DNA of 64,000 nt from Deltaproteobacteria bacterium (lineage in GTDB: Bacteria; Desulfobacterota; SM23-61), in the NCBI GenBank assembly GCA_016875165.1, contig VGSF01000007.1:32488-96487 (forward strand). Direction: 5' to 3'. A model generated the notes under the pieces. That model had not been told where the DNA came from. It saw only the letters and a list, made by a program, of their open reading frames with translations, and did no database searches. Both the position numbers and the translations under genes were made by a program. This document shows positions 25,024-34,232 of the stretch, piece after piece (position 1 is the first letter of the stretch; the number at the start of each line of letters is the position of its first letter).

Positions 25024-25770
25024 ATGGGTGAGAGGCTTTTAGGAAAAGTCGCTTTGATTACCGGCGGAGCCCAGGGCATTGGAAGAGCCATTGCCCTGCT
25101 TTTTGCCCGCGAGGGGGGGAGAGTAGCGCTTTCCGACATCAACCTGGAGAAAGCTAAGGAGACCTGCCGGGAAATTGAGTCCTTCGGCCAGGAAGCGCTG
25201 GCTGTGGGGGGGAACGTCGCTGATGCCCGGGAGGCTGAAGCGATGGTGCAACAAACCCTGGAAAAATTTGGCCGCCTGGACATCCTGGTTAACAACGCTG
25301 GAATTACCCGGGATCAAGTCCTTTTACGCATGAAAGAGGAAGAATGGGACCTGGTTATTTCTGTAAACCTGAAAGGGGCATTCCATTGCACCAAAGCTGC
25401 CCTGCGCCCTTTCCTAAAACAAAAAGGCGGAAAAGTGCTGAATATCGCTTCGGTCACTGGCCAGATGGGGAATGCCGGTCAGTCCAATTACGCCGCCTCC
25501 AAGGCCGGTCTGATCGGCTTCACCAAGTCCATCGCCCGGGAATACGCCAGCCGGAACATTCAGGTGAATGCCGTGGCTCCGGGGTTCATCGATACGGCCA
25601 TGAGCCAGGCTATCCCCGAGAAGGGAAGGGAAATCTTGATCAAACAGATTCCCATGGAACGGCTGGGCAGTCCGGAAGATGTAGCCGAGGCGGCGCTTTT
25701 CCTGGCCAGCCCGGCGGCAGATTACATCACCGGCCAGGTGCTAAACGTCAACGGCGGGATGTATATGTGA
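25024..25770 (+). CDS. fabG: 3-oxoacyl-ACP reductase
   Basis: 248 residues. NADPH-dependent SDR that reduces beta-ketoacyl-ACP. Cofactor loop TGGAQGIGRAIAL, NNAGITRD, catalytic Ser in SVTGQMGNAGQSN and YAASKAG, then the FabG-type ending GSPEDVAEAALFLASPAADY with TGQVLNVNGGMYM. The ATG at 25024 follows AAGGAGAGGCTG; an earlier in-frame ATG lies inside the preceding dehydrogenase. Confidence 0.95.
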   Translation: MGERLLGKVALITGGAQGIGRAIALLFAREGGRVALSDINLEKAKETCREIESFGQEALAVGGNVADAREAEAMVQQTLEKFGRLDILVNNAGITRDQVLLRMKEEEWDLVISVNLKGAFHCTKAALRPFLKQKGGKVLNIASVTGQMGNAGQSNYAASKAGLIGFTKSIAREYASRNIQVNAVAPGFIDTAMSQAIPEKGREILIKQIPMERLGSPEDVAEAALFLASPAADYITGQVLNVNGGMYM

Positions 25771-25810
25771 TTCGCCAGGGATAAAAAATGATAGGGTGTC
25801 CGAATCACCC

Positions 25811-25838
25811 TTGACACTATTTGGCAAAAAAGTTAAAA
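25811..25838 (+). promoter_or_regulatory. Possible promoter upstream of acpP
   Basis: TTGACA (25811-25816) and TTAAAA (25833-25838), 16-base spacing, in the 125-base gap between fabG and acpP. The -10 match is poor; the -35 is perfect. Confidence 0.35.
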
Positions 25839-25895
25839 GAATTTACCTTGAAATTTATTTAGATTCGTACGGAAGATTTTAAAGGAGGTGCGATT

Positions 25896-26132
25896 GTGGA
25901 AAAATCAGTGGAACGGAGGGTAGTCGAGATCATCGTGGAGCAGTTGGGGGTGAGCGAGGAAGAAGTGACCATGGAGGCTTCCTTTACAGATGATCTGGGC
26001 GCCGATTCATTGGATTTGGTAGAACTGATCATGGCCATGGAGGAGGAATTCGGGCTGGAAATCTCCGATGAAGATGCGGAGAAGATCCAGACCGTCCAGG
26101 ATGTCGTTAATTATATCACTGAACACATCTAA
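25896..26132 (+). CDS. acpP: Acyl carrier protein
   Basis: 78 residues, acidic. [19 protein letters not shown] carries Ser38, the site for 4'-phosphopantetheine. Start codon is GTG with an excellent AAAGGAGGTG ribosome site seven bases upstream, fitting a highly expressed gene. Shuttles acyl chains between FabD, FabH, FabG, FabF and PlsX. Followed by fabF after 105 bases, the classical order. Confidence 0.98.
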   Translation: MEKSVERRVVEIIVEQLGVSEEEVTMEASFTDDLGADSLDLVELIMAMEEEFGLEISDEDAEKIQTVQDVVNYITEHI

Positions 26133-26237
26133 TAAGACATCAATCGAGCTCCTGAGGGAGAAAAATTTGCAGGCCGAGGCCGGAAAGATCGATAGCGGGG
26201 GTCCGATGATGTTCTTGTCTTTGGACAGGGAGGTTTT

Positions 26238-27482
26238 ATGTTGGGACGGAGAGTAGTGGTCACCGGACTTGGGATGGTATCTCCGTTGGGCATTGGCGTG
26301 GAAAATACCTGGCAGGCGCTCATCCAGGGGAAATCCGGCGTGGCCAGGATCACCAAATTCGACCCCACGGGGTTCGATACCCAGATCGCCGCAGAAGTTA
26401 AAGGCTTCGTGCCAGAAAATTTCATCGACAAAAGAGAGATCAAACGGATGGACATCTTCATCCAATACGCCATGGCTGCGTCCATCATGGCCACAGAAGA
26501 TTCCCAACTCAAAATCACTCCCCAGAATGCCGACCGGGTAGGTGTAGTGGTGGGGGCCGGACTTGGCGGGTTGACCACCATCGAGTCTTTCCATAAAATC
26601 CTTATGGAAAAGGGACCTGGCCGCATCTCTCCCTTTTTCATCCCCGCTCTCATCGTCAATGAAGCCCCCGGTCAGATTTCCATGCGCTTCGGGGCTAAAG
26701 GGCCGAATTCCTCTGTGGTTACTGCCTGCGCCACGGGCAATCATAACATCGGAGACGCCTGGAGAATGATCCAGCGGGGCGATGCCGATGCCATTATCTC
26801 CGGAGGAGTCGAAGCGACGATTACCCCCCTGGCCGTAGGCGGATTTAACGCCATGAAGGCTCTTTCCACCCGCAACCATGAGCCGGAAAAAGCATCACGA
26901 CCCTTTGACAAGGATCGGGACGGATTCGTCATTGCCGAAGGCTGCGGCATTATTATCCTGGAAGAGCTAACCCATGCCCTTAACCGGAGGGCCAAGATCT
27001 ATTCGGAAATCATCGGCTATGGGCTCAACGGAGACGCCTACCACATCACCGCTCCTTCGCCTGACGGAGAAGGCGCGGCCCGCTGCATGGCCATGGCCCT
27101 GAGAAGCGCCGGGATTCAGCCTGAAGAAGTGGACTATATAAACGCCCATGGAACTTCCACTTATTACAATGACATCTACGAAACGATGGCCATTAAGACC
27201 GTATTCCAAGAGCACGCCAAAAAGTTGGCGGTGAGCTCAACTAAATCCATGACTGGCCACCTCCTGGGGGGAGCGGGCGGTGTAGAGACAATCTTCACCG
27301 TCCTGACCATTTTTCAGGGAGTGATTCCCCCGACGATCAACTACGAGACCCCGGATCCAGAGTGCGATCTGGATTACGTGCCCAACGTGGCTCGGAAAAC
27401 CGAAGTGCGGATTGCTTTATCCAATTCTTTTGGCTTTGGGGGCACCAACGCGGTCCTCGCTTTCAAGAAATTCGAACAGTGA
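26238..27482 (+). CDS. fabF: Beta-ketoacyl-ACP synthase II
   Basis: 414 residues. Elongating condensing enzyme. Catalytic Cys164 in TACATGNHN and the two histidines in [11 protein letters not shown] and [15 protein letters not shown] are intact, and the C-terminal [15 protein letters not shown] is canonical. The ribosome site is GGGAGG. Its stop is one base from the rpiB start, implying read-through transcription into the next cluster. Confidence 0.97.
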   Translation: MLGRRVVVTGLGMVSPLGIGVENTWQALIQGKSGVARITKFDPTGFDTQIAAEVKGFVPENFIDKREIKRMDIFIQYAMAASIMATEDSQLKITPQNADRVGVVVGAGLGGLTTIESFHKILMEKGPGRISPFFIPALIVNEAPGQISMRFGAKGPNSSVVTACATGNHNIGDAWRMIQRGDADAIISGGVEATITPLAVGGFNAMKALSTRNHEPEKASRPFDKDRDGFVIAEGCGIIILEELTHALNRRAKIYSEIIGYGLNGDAYHITAPSPDGEGAARCMAMALRSAGIQPEEVDYINAHGTSTYYNDIYETMAIKTVFQEHAKKLAVSSTKSMTGHLLGGAGGVETIFTVLTIFQGVIPPTINYETPDPECDLDYVPNVARKTEVRIALSNSFGFGGTNAVLAFKKFEQ

Positions 27483-27483
27483 C

Positions 27484-27945
27484 ATGAAAATAGTCATCGG
27501 CAGCGACCACGCCGGCTTTGAGCTGAAAGCCCATTTGGCGGCTTTCCTTATCGAGCAAAAAATCGAAGTGGCCGATTTGGGCGCTCCCGGAGAAATTTTT
27601 GTTGATTACCCGGACATCGCCTCTGCCGTGGCCGAGAAGGTTTCCCGGAAAGAATTTGAACGGGGCATCCTGATCTGCGGCAGCGGCGTTGGCATGTCCA
27701 TCGTGGCCAATCGTTTTCCCGGAGTCAGGGCAGCCCTCTGTAATGACCTTTACGCGGCGCGGATGAGCCGGGAGCATAACGATGCCAACATTTTAGTTCT
27801 GGGCGGAAGGGTGACCGGAAAAGATCTGGCCAGGGAGATCCTCAAGGTTTGGCTGGAGAGCACCTTCCAGGGGGGACACCACCAACGCCGGCTGGAAAAG
27901 ATCGAATCCCTGGATGAAAAAATTCGCCATTGCCGAAAAAAGTAA
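27484..27945 (+). CDS. rpiB: Ribose-5-phosphate isomerase B
   Basis: 153 residues. Interconverts ribose-5-phosphate and ribulose-5-phosphate; ribulose-5-phosphate is also the substrate of RibB encoded downstream. Signature [37 protein letters not shown] (with the catalytic Cys) and [14 protein letters not shown]. The start at 27484 is one base past the fabF stop; the frame stays open into fabF but without similarity. Confidence 0.97.
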   Translation: MKIVIGSDHAGFELKAHLAAFLIEQKIEVADLGAPGEIFVDYPDIASAVAEKVSRKEFERGILICGSGVGMSIVANRFPGVRAALCNDLYAARMSREHNDANILVLGGRVTGKDLAREILKVWLESTFQGGHHQRRLEKIESLDEKIRHCRKK

Positions 27946-28018
27946 TCATGCCTTATTTGCATATTTCCCGCCCCGCTTGAGCTTCTTCGAGCGAAGCGGC
28001 ATACACTTGAGGCCTGCC

Positions 28019-28468
28019 ATGAATCGTCCAACCTGGGAAGAGTATTTCATGGACATTACCCGCCTGGTGGCCAAGCGGGCTACCTGTATCCGCCGGCAGG
28101 TGGGAGCCGTCCTGGTCATGGACAAACGCATCCTGGCCACGGGTTATAACGGGGCTCCTTCGGGCCTGGCCCACTGTCTGGAGGGCGGCTGCCTTAGGGA
28201 GAAGAATCAGATTCCCTCGGGGGAACGCCATGAACTCTGCCGGGGGTTGCACGCCGAACAAAACGCCATCATCCAGGCTGCCTTTCACGGAATTCGCATT
28301 CAGGGGGCCACCCTTTACTGTACAAACCTCCCCTGCGTGATCTGCACCAAGATGATCATCAACGCCGGTATCAAAGAGATCATCTATGAGAGCGGATACG
28401 GGGATGATTTATCCCGGGAGATGTTGATGGAAGCCCACATTTCCACCCGCCAGAGGGGCAAAGGCTAA
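28019..28468 (+). CDS. dCMP/CMP deaminase family protein
   Basis: 149 residues. Zinc deaminase of the ComEB/dCMP deaminase family, making dUMP from dCMP. Zinc site: HAEQNAI (His78, Glu80) and LPCVICTK (Cys106, Cys109); the extra CLEGGCLR and ELCRG cysteines of this family are also seen. The usual neighbours are rpiB before and nrdR after; here nrdR is displaced by three surface-related genes. The start ATG at 28019 follows TTGAGG; upstream extension is not conserved-looking. Confidence 0.93.
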   Translation: MNRPTWEEYFMDITRLVAKRATCIRRQVGAVLVMDKRILATGYNGAPSGLAHCLEGGCLREKNQIPSGERHELCRGLHAEQNAIIQAAFHGIRIQGATLYCTNLPCVICTKMIINAGIKEIIYESGYGDDLSREMLMEAHISTRQRGKG

Positions 28469-28563
28469 GAGGACAATTAAAAACTTCTGGCGGCAATTGG
28501 ACTTTTCTTAAATATAACGATAATTTTGCACTACACCGCAAGAGCCAGGAGAAGCCGTTAAAA

Positions 28564-28959
28564 ATGGAAACGACAGAAGAAGAAAAAAAGGTGAAAAGCC
28601 GTTTTGGACTGGCCAATTTCGAAAGGCGCAGGCATCCCAGGTTCTCAGTGGATTTGCCGATCGAATACCATCCAGTCAATGCCTCGACGGATCATCCTGG
28701 CCGCGCGGGCAATGTCAGTGAAGGGGGCTTGATGGCCTATCTCGCGGAAAAACCAGAATTAGGCCAATATTTACAGGTCAAACTCTTTTTCCCCGCCGGT
28801 TCTGATTTAGAGCAGGTGGAGATGCTGACTGAGGTGGCTTGGGTGGATATCCACCTGGGTGAAAACAGGGATTATCGGTCGGGATTGAAATTTGTGGACA
28901 TCTCCCCGGACCACTTAAATAAATTGAGCAGCTTTCTCTTTAACCTTTCAAGAATTTGA
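28564..28959 (+). CDS. PilZ domain protein
   Basis: 131 residues. RRRHPRFSVDLPIEY gives the RxxxR motif and GNVSEGGLMAYL the (D/N)xSxxG motif, the two c-di-GMP-binding signatures of PilZ domains. Single-domain cytoplasmic protein, presumably a c-di-GMP receptor acting on a partner. The next gene starts within its stop codon (TTGA overlap), so the partner may be the GT39-like membrane protein or the PAP2 phosphatase. The MSHA-like pilus encoded 9 kb away is another candidate. Confidence 0.88.
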   Translation: METTEEEKKVKSRFGLANFERRRHPRFSVDLPIEYHPVNASTDHPGRAGNVSEGGLMAYLAEKPELGQYLQVKLFFPAGSDLEQVEMLTEVAWVDIHLGENRDYRSGLKFVDISPDHLNKLSSFLFNLSRI

Positions 28960-30518
28960 AATCGCCCGAAATTCAAACAACAAGCCGACTCATTCCCGCA
29001 AAGGCCCGGCTACCTGTTCACCTTGGGGGTGGGCGGGGCAAAATCCAGGTCGTCTATTCCTGGATAGAGAGGAAGCCGGAACGGTTCCTTTTTCTTAGCA
29101 TATTTTTCTTCAGCCTTATCCGCCTGGCCGTCGTTCCTTCATTTGGCCTGGGCGTTGACGAAGCCCACTACGTTTTGTATGCCAGGCATTTAGACTTAAG
29201 CTACGTCGATCATCCTCCCCTGGTCGGCTGGATCCATGCCCTCATCTATTATTCATTGGGGACTAACGAATTTCTGGCCCGACTGCCCGCGATTGTTTTA
29301 TTTGCGCTGCTCTCTTACCTCTCCTATGGTTTTATGCTCAGAGTTTCTCATTCCCCCCCCATTTCCCTGTTGGGGGTTTTAGCGTTGAATAGCTCCTTTC
29401 TATTGAATGCCCTAAGTGTGATGCTTTTGCCGGATTCTCTTTTCCTGGTGCTGGCCCTTTTGCTCATGCCGGTGATAATAAAAATTGTCGAAAGCGGTGA
29501 AAGGAAATATTTTATCTATTTGGGGGTTCTTTTGGGACTGGCCGGGCTGGCCAAATATACGGCGGCATTGCTGATCCCGCCGCTTCTGATTTATTCTCTT
29601 TCGAAGAAGAGAACTGATTTGCTGTTTTCCAAATATATGCTGATGGCCGCCGGCATGGCCATTTTATGCGTTACTCCGGTCATTTATTGGAACCTGCAAA
29701 ATCAGTGGGTCAGCTTTGGCTATCAGGGAAGCCGTATGGCCGGCTCATCAGCGATGAGTTTCCAGAACTTTTCCCTTTCGCTATTGGCCCAGTTTGGCAG
29801 CTACAGCCCCTTTTTATTTCTCATAGCTTTTTACGGGTTTTTTAAGGCCTTCCGCTCAGCAAACGATTGGATCCGTCTGGCCTTTTATTTTGGCGGAACC
29901 ATTCTAACTTTTTTTTGTTACCCGGCCCTTTATGACCCCGTTCTCCCTCACTGGAATAGCCTTTTCTATTTGCTCTTCATACCCATTGGGATTTATTTTT
30001 TGTGCCAGGAAGTAAGCAGAAAAAAAAGATTTTTTCTGAAATTTTCTTTGGGATTCAGTTTGGTCGTAACCCTGCTGCTTTACGTGGAACTATCCGCGAA
30101 GTTTTTTACTTTTCCCGATTTTCAATCTCCCTTTCAGGACATCTATGGCTGGGCAGAGATTTCTAAGGAGGCCAATACCCTTCTTAAAGAGAATCCCCAA
30201 TCCCTTAAAGCCCTGGCCGTGACCAACTGGACGATGGGCAGCCGGATGATGTATTATTCTTTGCCCTATCAAAATGAGGTTTTTGTGATCGATCGCCGAT
30301 TTGACCAGTTTGATTTTTGGCAGAAGAATTCTCCTCACGGGTACGATCTTCTTTTCGTCAATACCCATTTTACCCACGAGGATATTTCCCAAAAATTCAA
30401 GTGCGGCGAGGTCAGGGCGGCCAAAAAAATTGATATTCTCCTGAATGGAGGCAAAGTGAACCAGATTGAATATGTGTGGTGCAAAAATTATCAAGGGATG
30501 AAAAATGAAAAACCTTAA
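28956..30518 (+). CDS. GT39/ArnT-like glycosyltransferase
   Basis: 520 residues, about eleven to twelve membrane helices. The first external loop GLGVDEAHYVLYARHLDLSY followed by VDHPPLVGW has the acidic DEAHY motif of PMT_2/ArnT-type GT-C enzymes, which move a sugar from a polyprenyl-phosphate to lipid A, protein or polysaccharide. Start is TTG overlapping the PilZ stop; the first 35 residues lack similarity and the true start may be slightly downstream. Overlaps the next gene (PAP2) by 14 bases. A surface glycosylation or lipid A modification role is inferred. Confidence 0.85.
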   Translation: MKSPEIQTTSRLIPAKARLPVHLGGGRGKIQVVYSWIERKPERFLFLSIFFFSLIRLAVVPSFGLGVDEAHYVLYARHLDLSYVDHPPLVGWIHALIYYSLGTNEFLARLPAIVLFALLSYLSYGFMLRVSHSPPISLLGVLALNSSFLLNALSVMLLPDSLFLVLALLLMPVIIKIVESGERKYFIYLGVLLGLAGLAKYTAALLIPPLLIYSLSKKRTDLLFSKYMLMAAGMAILCVTPVIYWNLQNQWVSFGYQGSRMAGSSAMSFQNFSLSLLAQFGSYSPFLFLIAFYGFFKAFRSANDWIRLAFYFGGTILTFFCYPALYDPVLPHWNSLFYLLFIPIGIYFLCQEVSRKKRFFLKFSLGFSLVVTLLLYVELSAKFFTFPDFQSPFQDIYGWAEISKEANTLLKENPQSLKALAVTNWTMGSRMMYYSLPYQNEVFVIDRRFDQFDFWQKNSPHGYDLLFVNTHFTHEDISQKFKCGEVRAAKKIDILLNGGKVNQIEYVWCKNYQGMKNEKP

Positions 30519-31179
30519 TCCTCTTTTCTACCGGTCTCTGGCGGTCCTTTTTATTCTGGTGGCCTTAAGCTATCTTTTTATCGATATCCCTCTGGCCGTC
30601 TATTGCCGGAATATGGATGCTGGGGTGCGCAATTTTTTTGGGGTGGTTACCGAGCTGGGGATTTCCACCTGGTATTTAATCGGCTCTTTTGCCTTATTCC
30701 TGTTTTTCCGGTTTGTTTCCAAACAGACCATTAACGCTCAGCGAGCCCTTTTTTTCTTCGTCTCTATTGTGATATCCGGGATTCTGGTAAACGTCGTCCG
30801 CTTCACCGCCGGCCGTTACCGGCCCGAAATGCTTTTTAGCAAAGGCCTTTACGGTTTTACTTTCTTCGAGATAGAACATGCCCTCGTTTCTTTCCCTTCA
30901 GGACATACCACTACCGCCTTTGCTATAGCCATGGCGCTTTCCTTCTTTTGGAGAAAATACTGGCCTTTTTTTGGTCTTTTTGCTTTGATGGTGGGGGTGA
31001 GCCGGATGATTATTACGGCCCATTATCTCAGCGATGTAATTGCCGGGGCTTATGTCGGTATCGTATCGGTTATTTTCTTAAAAAATTTTACCGCGGGTTA
31101 TTGGGAGAAGAATCTGTTTTCGAACAGAAGTTTAGGAAGCCCAGATAAGGGAAGGGACGCTTCTGTTCCTTTCCGCTAA
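30505..31179 (+). CDS. PAP2-family lipid phosphatase
   Basis: 224 residues with about six membrane helices. The three phosphatase motifs are present: [11 protein letters not shown] (C1-like), [10 protein letters not shown] (C2) and [16 protein letters not shown] (C3), including both catalytic histidines. Expected to dephosphorylate a lipid phosphate such as undecaprenyl-pyrophosphate, phosphatidylglycerophosphate or lipid A. Overlap with the GT39 gene implies they work on the same lipid-linked pathway. Confidence 0.9.
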   Translation: MKNLNPLFYRSLAVLFILVALSYLFIDIPLAVYCRNMDAGVRNFFGVVTELGISTWYLIGSFALFLFFRFVSKQTINAQRALFFFVSIVISGILVNVVRFTAGRYRPEMLFSKGLYGFTFFEIEHALVSFPSGHTTTAFAIAMALSFFWRKYWPFFGLFALMVGVSRMIITAHYLSDVIAGAYVGIVSVIFLKNFTAGYWEKNLFSNRSLGSPDKGRDASVPFR

Positions 31180-31193
31180 GAGGTCGGTTCAAA

Positions 31194-31658
31194 TTGCGTT
31201 GTCCCTTTTGTCAGCACATCGATGACCGGGTTATTGACTCCCGACTGAGCAAGGAAGGAGGCATGATCCGCCGCCGCCGGGAATGCGCCAATTGTCAGCG
31301 CCGATTTACCACCTATGAAAGGGTGGAAGAAACCATGCCCCTGGTGATCAAGAAGGACGGGCGCCGGCAGACTTTCGATCGGGGAAAAATCCTGGCCGGC
31401 CTGCACAGAGCCTGTGAAAAACGTCCGATCAGCGTAGAGGTCCTGGAAAAAATGGCGGAGCGCATTGAGCAGCGTCTGGAAGAAGCAGGAGAGCGGGAAG
31501 TGCAAAGCCGGGAGATCGGAGAACAGATCATGCAGGAGCTGCAAAACCTCGACGAAGTGGCTTATGTGCGCTTTGCCTCGGTCTACCGTTCTTTCAAGGA
31601 TGTCAACGAATTCATGAACGAGGTGAAGGAACTTTTGGAAAAAGGGCAAAAAAAATAA
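31194..31658 (+). CDS. nrdR: Transcriptional repressor NrdR
   Basis: 154 residues, TTG start. Zinc ribbon CPFC (3-6) and CANC (31-34), then the ATP-cone domain ([20 protein letters not shown]) that senses ATP/dATP. NrdR represses ribonucleotide reductase genes. It lies between dCMP deaminase and ribD as in many proteobacteria, though 15 bases downstream of an inserted lipid-phosphatase gene. An IS66-like MITE follows 57 bases after its stop. Confidence 0.96.
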   Translation: MRCPFCQHIDDRVIDSRLSKEGGMIRRRRECANCQRRFTTYERVEETMPLVIKKDGRRQTFDRGKILAGLHRACEKRPISVEVLEKMAERIEQRLEEAGEREVQSREIGEQIMQELQNLDEVAYVRFASVYRSFKDVNEFMNEVKELLEKGQKK

Positions 31659-31715
31659 AATATAGGCTCAGGGCGCAAGGCGCATGGCCTAAGGTGTAAA
31701 AAAACAAAGAATTTT

Positions 31716-31990
31716 GTAACAGTTTAGCGATTTGAAAAAATGGTATAAAAGCCTTTGTTTTGGGCCGGGGGTTAGAGCGGAACGCGCCGGAAGCATCGGT
31801 TGGGTTTCCGCTTGGCCACGAGGACAGAAGATCTTTTCCTCCGGAGGAGGCGGGGGTTCTTGTCCGCCCCATATGCGGAGAAATAAGCGCCTTATGATTC
31901 TCCGCCTAAGGCGGATTCCGCTCTGGCCCCCGGCCCCCGGAATCCCTTGGCCTTTACAACACACCTTTTTTCAAAGAGCTAAAGTGTTAC
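31716..31990 (+). mobile_element. IS66-like MITE, copy 3
   Basis: 275 bp with ends GTAACAGTTTAGCGATTTG and CAAAGAGCTAAAGTGTTAC, flanked by AGAATTTT (31708-31715) and AGAATCTT (31991-31998), an 8-base duplication with one later change. It separates nrdR from ribD, and fills the 370-base gap together with AT-rich sequence. Confidence 0.88.
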
Positions 31991-32031
31991 AGAATCTTTA
32001 ACTTAAGCCTTGAACCTTGCGCCGGTTTTTT

Positions 32032-33144
32032 ATGAATATAGACGAAAAGTATATGCGGCTGGCCCTGCGGCTGGCTAAAAGAGGCATGGGGCAGACGAGC
32101 CCCAATCCGATGGTTGGGGCGGTCATTGTCAAATGGAAAACCATCGTTGGGAGGGGTTACCATCATCGGGCGGGAGAGCCCCATGCTGAAATCTTGGCGC
32201 TCAGACAGGCTGGAAAGAGGGCTTGCGGGGGAACCCTCTATCTAAATTTAGAACCCTGCAATCATTTTGGAAGGACTCCTCCCTGCACTTCGGCAATTCT
32301 GGATGGGGGAATCAAACGGGTAGTTGCCGGGATGAAGGATCCTAACCCTTTAGTTTCAGGCCGGGGGATCAGGCGTTTGAGAAGAGCGGGGGTTCGGGTC
32401 GATGTTGGAATATTGGAAAAAGAATGCCGGGAATTAAACGCGCCCTTTTGTAAATTTATTACTTCCGGAAAACCTTTCGTGATCTTAAAAGCAGCCGCCA
32501 GCCTGGACGGGAAAATCGCCACCAGGTCCGGTGATGCGCGCTGGATCTCCGGTGCTGTTTCCCGGAATTATGTCCACCGCCTGCGGCAAACCATGGACGC
32601 AGTGATGGTAGGGATTGGCACGGTTATGAAAGATGACCCGCTGTTGAATGTCCGACTTCCTGGTGTAAGGCGGGCCGGCCATCCGCTGCGGGTTATCGTT
32701 GATAGCCATCTGCGAATTCCTCTAACCTCCCGGTTGGTCCGTACGGCCGGGCAATACCCCACGCTGGTAGCCACCACCAAGGCAGCTTCTTCTTCCAAGA
32801 TGAAGCAAATGACTAAAGCAAAACTGGCAGTATTGGTCATCGAAAACGACGCTCAGGGAGGGGTTAACCTAAACGCACTAATGGGGGAGCTGGCCAGCCG
32901 CGGCATTGTCTCAATCCTCCTGGAAGGCGGGTCCACCTTAAACGCCAGCGCCATAAAAGAAGGCATAGTTGACAGGCTCCTTTTCTTTATTGCTCCAATG
33001 ATCCTCGGCGGTAAGTTAGCGCCTGGAATAATCGGCGGAGAAGGAACCCTTCGAATCAAAGATGCGCAGTTAGTGAAAATTCTTAAAGCCCGGCACATCG
33101 GTCCCGACCTGCTGATCGAAGGAGCCATTGGTAAAGAGGAATAG
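32032..33144 (+). CDS. ribD: Bifunctional riboflavin deaminase/reductase RibD
   Basis: 370 residues. Deaminates then reduces the pyrimidine intermediate of riboflavin synthesis. N-terminal deaminase: SPNPMVGAVIV, AGEPHAEILAL and LEPCNHFGRTPPCTSAI (zinc ligands His and two Cys). C-terminal reductase: ILKAAASLDGKIAT, GIGTVMKDDPLLNVR, EGGSTLNASAI. I use the ATG at 32032; a TTG five codons upstream is possible. First gene of the rib set. Confidence 0.96.
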   Translation: MNIDEKYMRLALRLAKRGMGQTSPNPMVGAVIVKWKTIVGRGYHHRAGEPHAEILALRQAGKRACGGTLYLNLEPCNHFGRTPPCTSAILDGGIKRVVAGMKDPNPLVSGRGIRRLRRAGVRVDVGILEKECRELNAPFCKFITSGKPFVILKAAASLDGKIATRSGDARWISGAVSRNYVHRLRQTMDAVMVGIGTVMKDDPLLNVRLPGVRRAGHPLRVIVDSHLRIPLTSRLVRTAGQYPTLVATTKAASSSKMKQMTKAKLAVLVIENDAQGGVNLNALMGELASRGIVSILLEGGSTLNASAIKEGIVDRLLFFIAPMILGGKLAPGIIGGEGTLRIKDAQLVKILKARHIGPDLLIEGAIGKEE

Positions 33145-33206
33145 CTTTTGCCAATAGAGTGAGGGGTATGTTAGAATTATAAAAGGAAAAGGCTTCTTTC
33201 CAACTT

Positions 33207-33363
33207 TGATGGCTTCGTAAAAAGTCGTCACTCCGGCCTGCCTGTGCCTGGCAGACAGGTGAAAACCGGAGTCCAGAGGTTTGATAAATCCTGGAAATTA
33301 CTGGATTCCGGCTTTCGCCGGAATGACGGGGAAAGGGGCTTTCGGACTTTTTACGAGTTCATC
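33207..33363. mobile_element. GATG/CATC palindromic element, 157 bp
   Basis: Ends GATGGCTTCGTAAAAAGTC and GACTTTTTACGAGTTCATC, flanked by perfect AACTTT duplications (33201-33206, 33364-33369). Core hairpins ATTCCGGCTTTCGCCGGAAT and GCCTGCCTGTGCCTGGCAGA. It lies only 19 bases upstream of the ribE start. Confidence 0.82.
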
Positions 33364-33382
33364 AACTTTAGGCATTTTTTTA

Positions 33383-34039
33383 ATGTTCACCGGCCTGATC
33401 CAGGATGTGGGAAATATACGAATCATTGACCGCAGGGGCGGGGGAATTTCCCTGACGATCTCCACCCGGCTCGACCTTAGTTCGGTAAAGATCGGGGACA
33501 GCATTGCCGTTGATGGAGTTTGCCTTACTGTGGTGAAGCTTGCCGGCCGCACCTTCACTATGGAGGTTTCTCCGGAGACGCTTCAGCGAACGACTCTTTC
33601 CAGCGCTAAAGAAGGGCAAGCGGTCAACCTGGAAGCGGCCTTGAAGATGTCCGACCCCCTGGGAGGGCATTTAGTGGCCGGGCATGTGGATGGAACAGGA
33701 GAAATCACCGGAATTACCCTAGAAGGAAACTCCCTCCGTTATCAATTCCGGGTTCCCCTGGATATTGGCCGCTACTTGATAGAAAAAGGATCATTGGCCG
33801 TGGACGGAATCAGCCTGACCGTAGCCGAATGTCTTGACCAGGAATTCAGTGTTAGGCTTATTCCCCATACGGCCGAGAGAACGACTCTGGGAAAAAAGAA
33901 GGTCGGGGATCGGGTGAACCTGGAGAATGATATGATTGCTAAATACGTAGAAAAATTCGTGAGGCAGCGGGATGATCAGGCCCGGGGAAGCTCGCGCATT
34001 GACGCCGAATTCCTATCTAAACACGGTTTTATCCCATGA
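33383..34039 (+). CDS. ribE: Riboflavin synthase alpha chain
   Basis: 218 residues. Dismutates two 6,7-dimethyl-8-ribityllumazines to riboflavin. The duplicated fold is evident: MFTGLIQDVGNI and DSIAVDGVCLTVV in the first half, GSLAVDGISLTVAEC in the second, with GGHLVAGHVDGTGEI between. The start at 33383 is fixed by homology (MFTGLI is the universal N-terminus); the open frame upstream is the palindromic repeat. No strong ribosome site is seen, possibly because the repeat inserted close by. Confidence 0.96.
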   Translation: MFTGLIQDVGNIRIIDRRGGGISLTISTRLDLSSVKIGDSIAVDGVCLTVVKLAGRTFTMEVSPETLQRTTLSSAKEGQAVNLEAALKMSDPLGGHLVAGHVDGTGEITGITLEGNSLRYQFRVPLDIGRYLIEKGSLAVDGISLTVAECLDQEFSVRLIPHTAERTTLGKKKVGDRVNLENDMIAKYVEKFVRQRDDQARGSSRIDAEFLSKHGFIP

Positions 34040-34232
34040 GGCCCCCGCAGAAACGTAAAAAAGATGAGAATGCTTCAAGGCCCTTCCATAGCTGGATGAC
34101 AATGAAAGATAATCAAAGAAAATAGTCATTGCCGGCGAAGCCCTGCAGCGCATGTTGCTGGGGACAAAGCGGGCTATCCAGGGTTTAGGGTTTTGCAGGA
34201 GCTTCCAATAGAATAGACGGAGTCAAAAAGAT

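Noticed and set aside
16497..32001. Similar 87-92 residue open frames inside three IS66-like MITE copies (16497-16775, 23441-23704 minus, 31732-32001)
   Set aside because: They are the same frame of the repeat itself. Copies at 48357 and 57893 have a stop early in that frame, there is no ribosome site, and the product is Gly/Pro/Arg-rich with no known fold.
34036..34125. 29-codon frame overlapping the ribE stop (ATGA)
   Set aside because: Begins MRPPQKRKKDENASRP, highly charged, no similarity and no ribosome site of its own; the overlap can arise by chance.
33145..34232. FMN riboswitch expected near the rib genes
   Set aside because: Gaps before ribE and ribBA were read for the conserved RFN element and nothing like it was found; the first gap is a mobile element.
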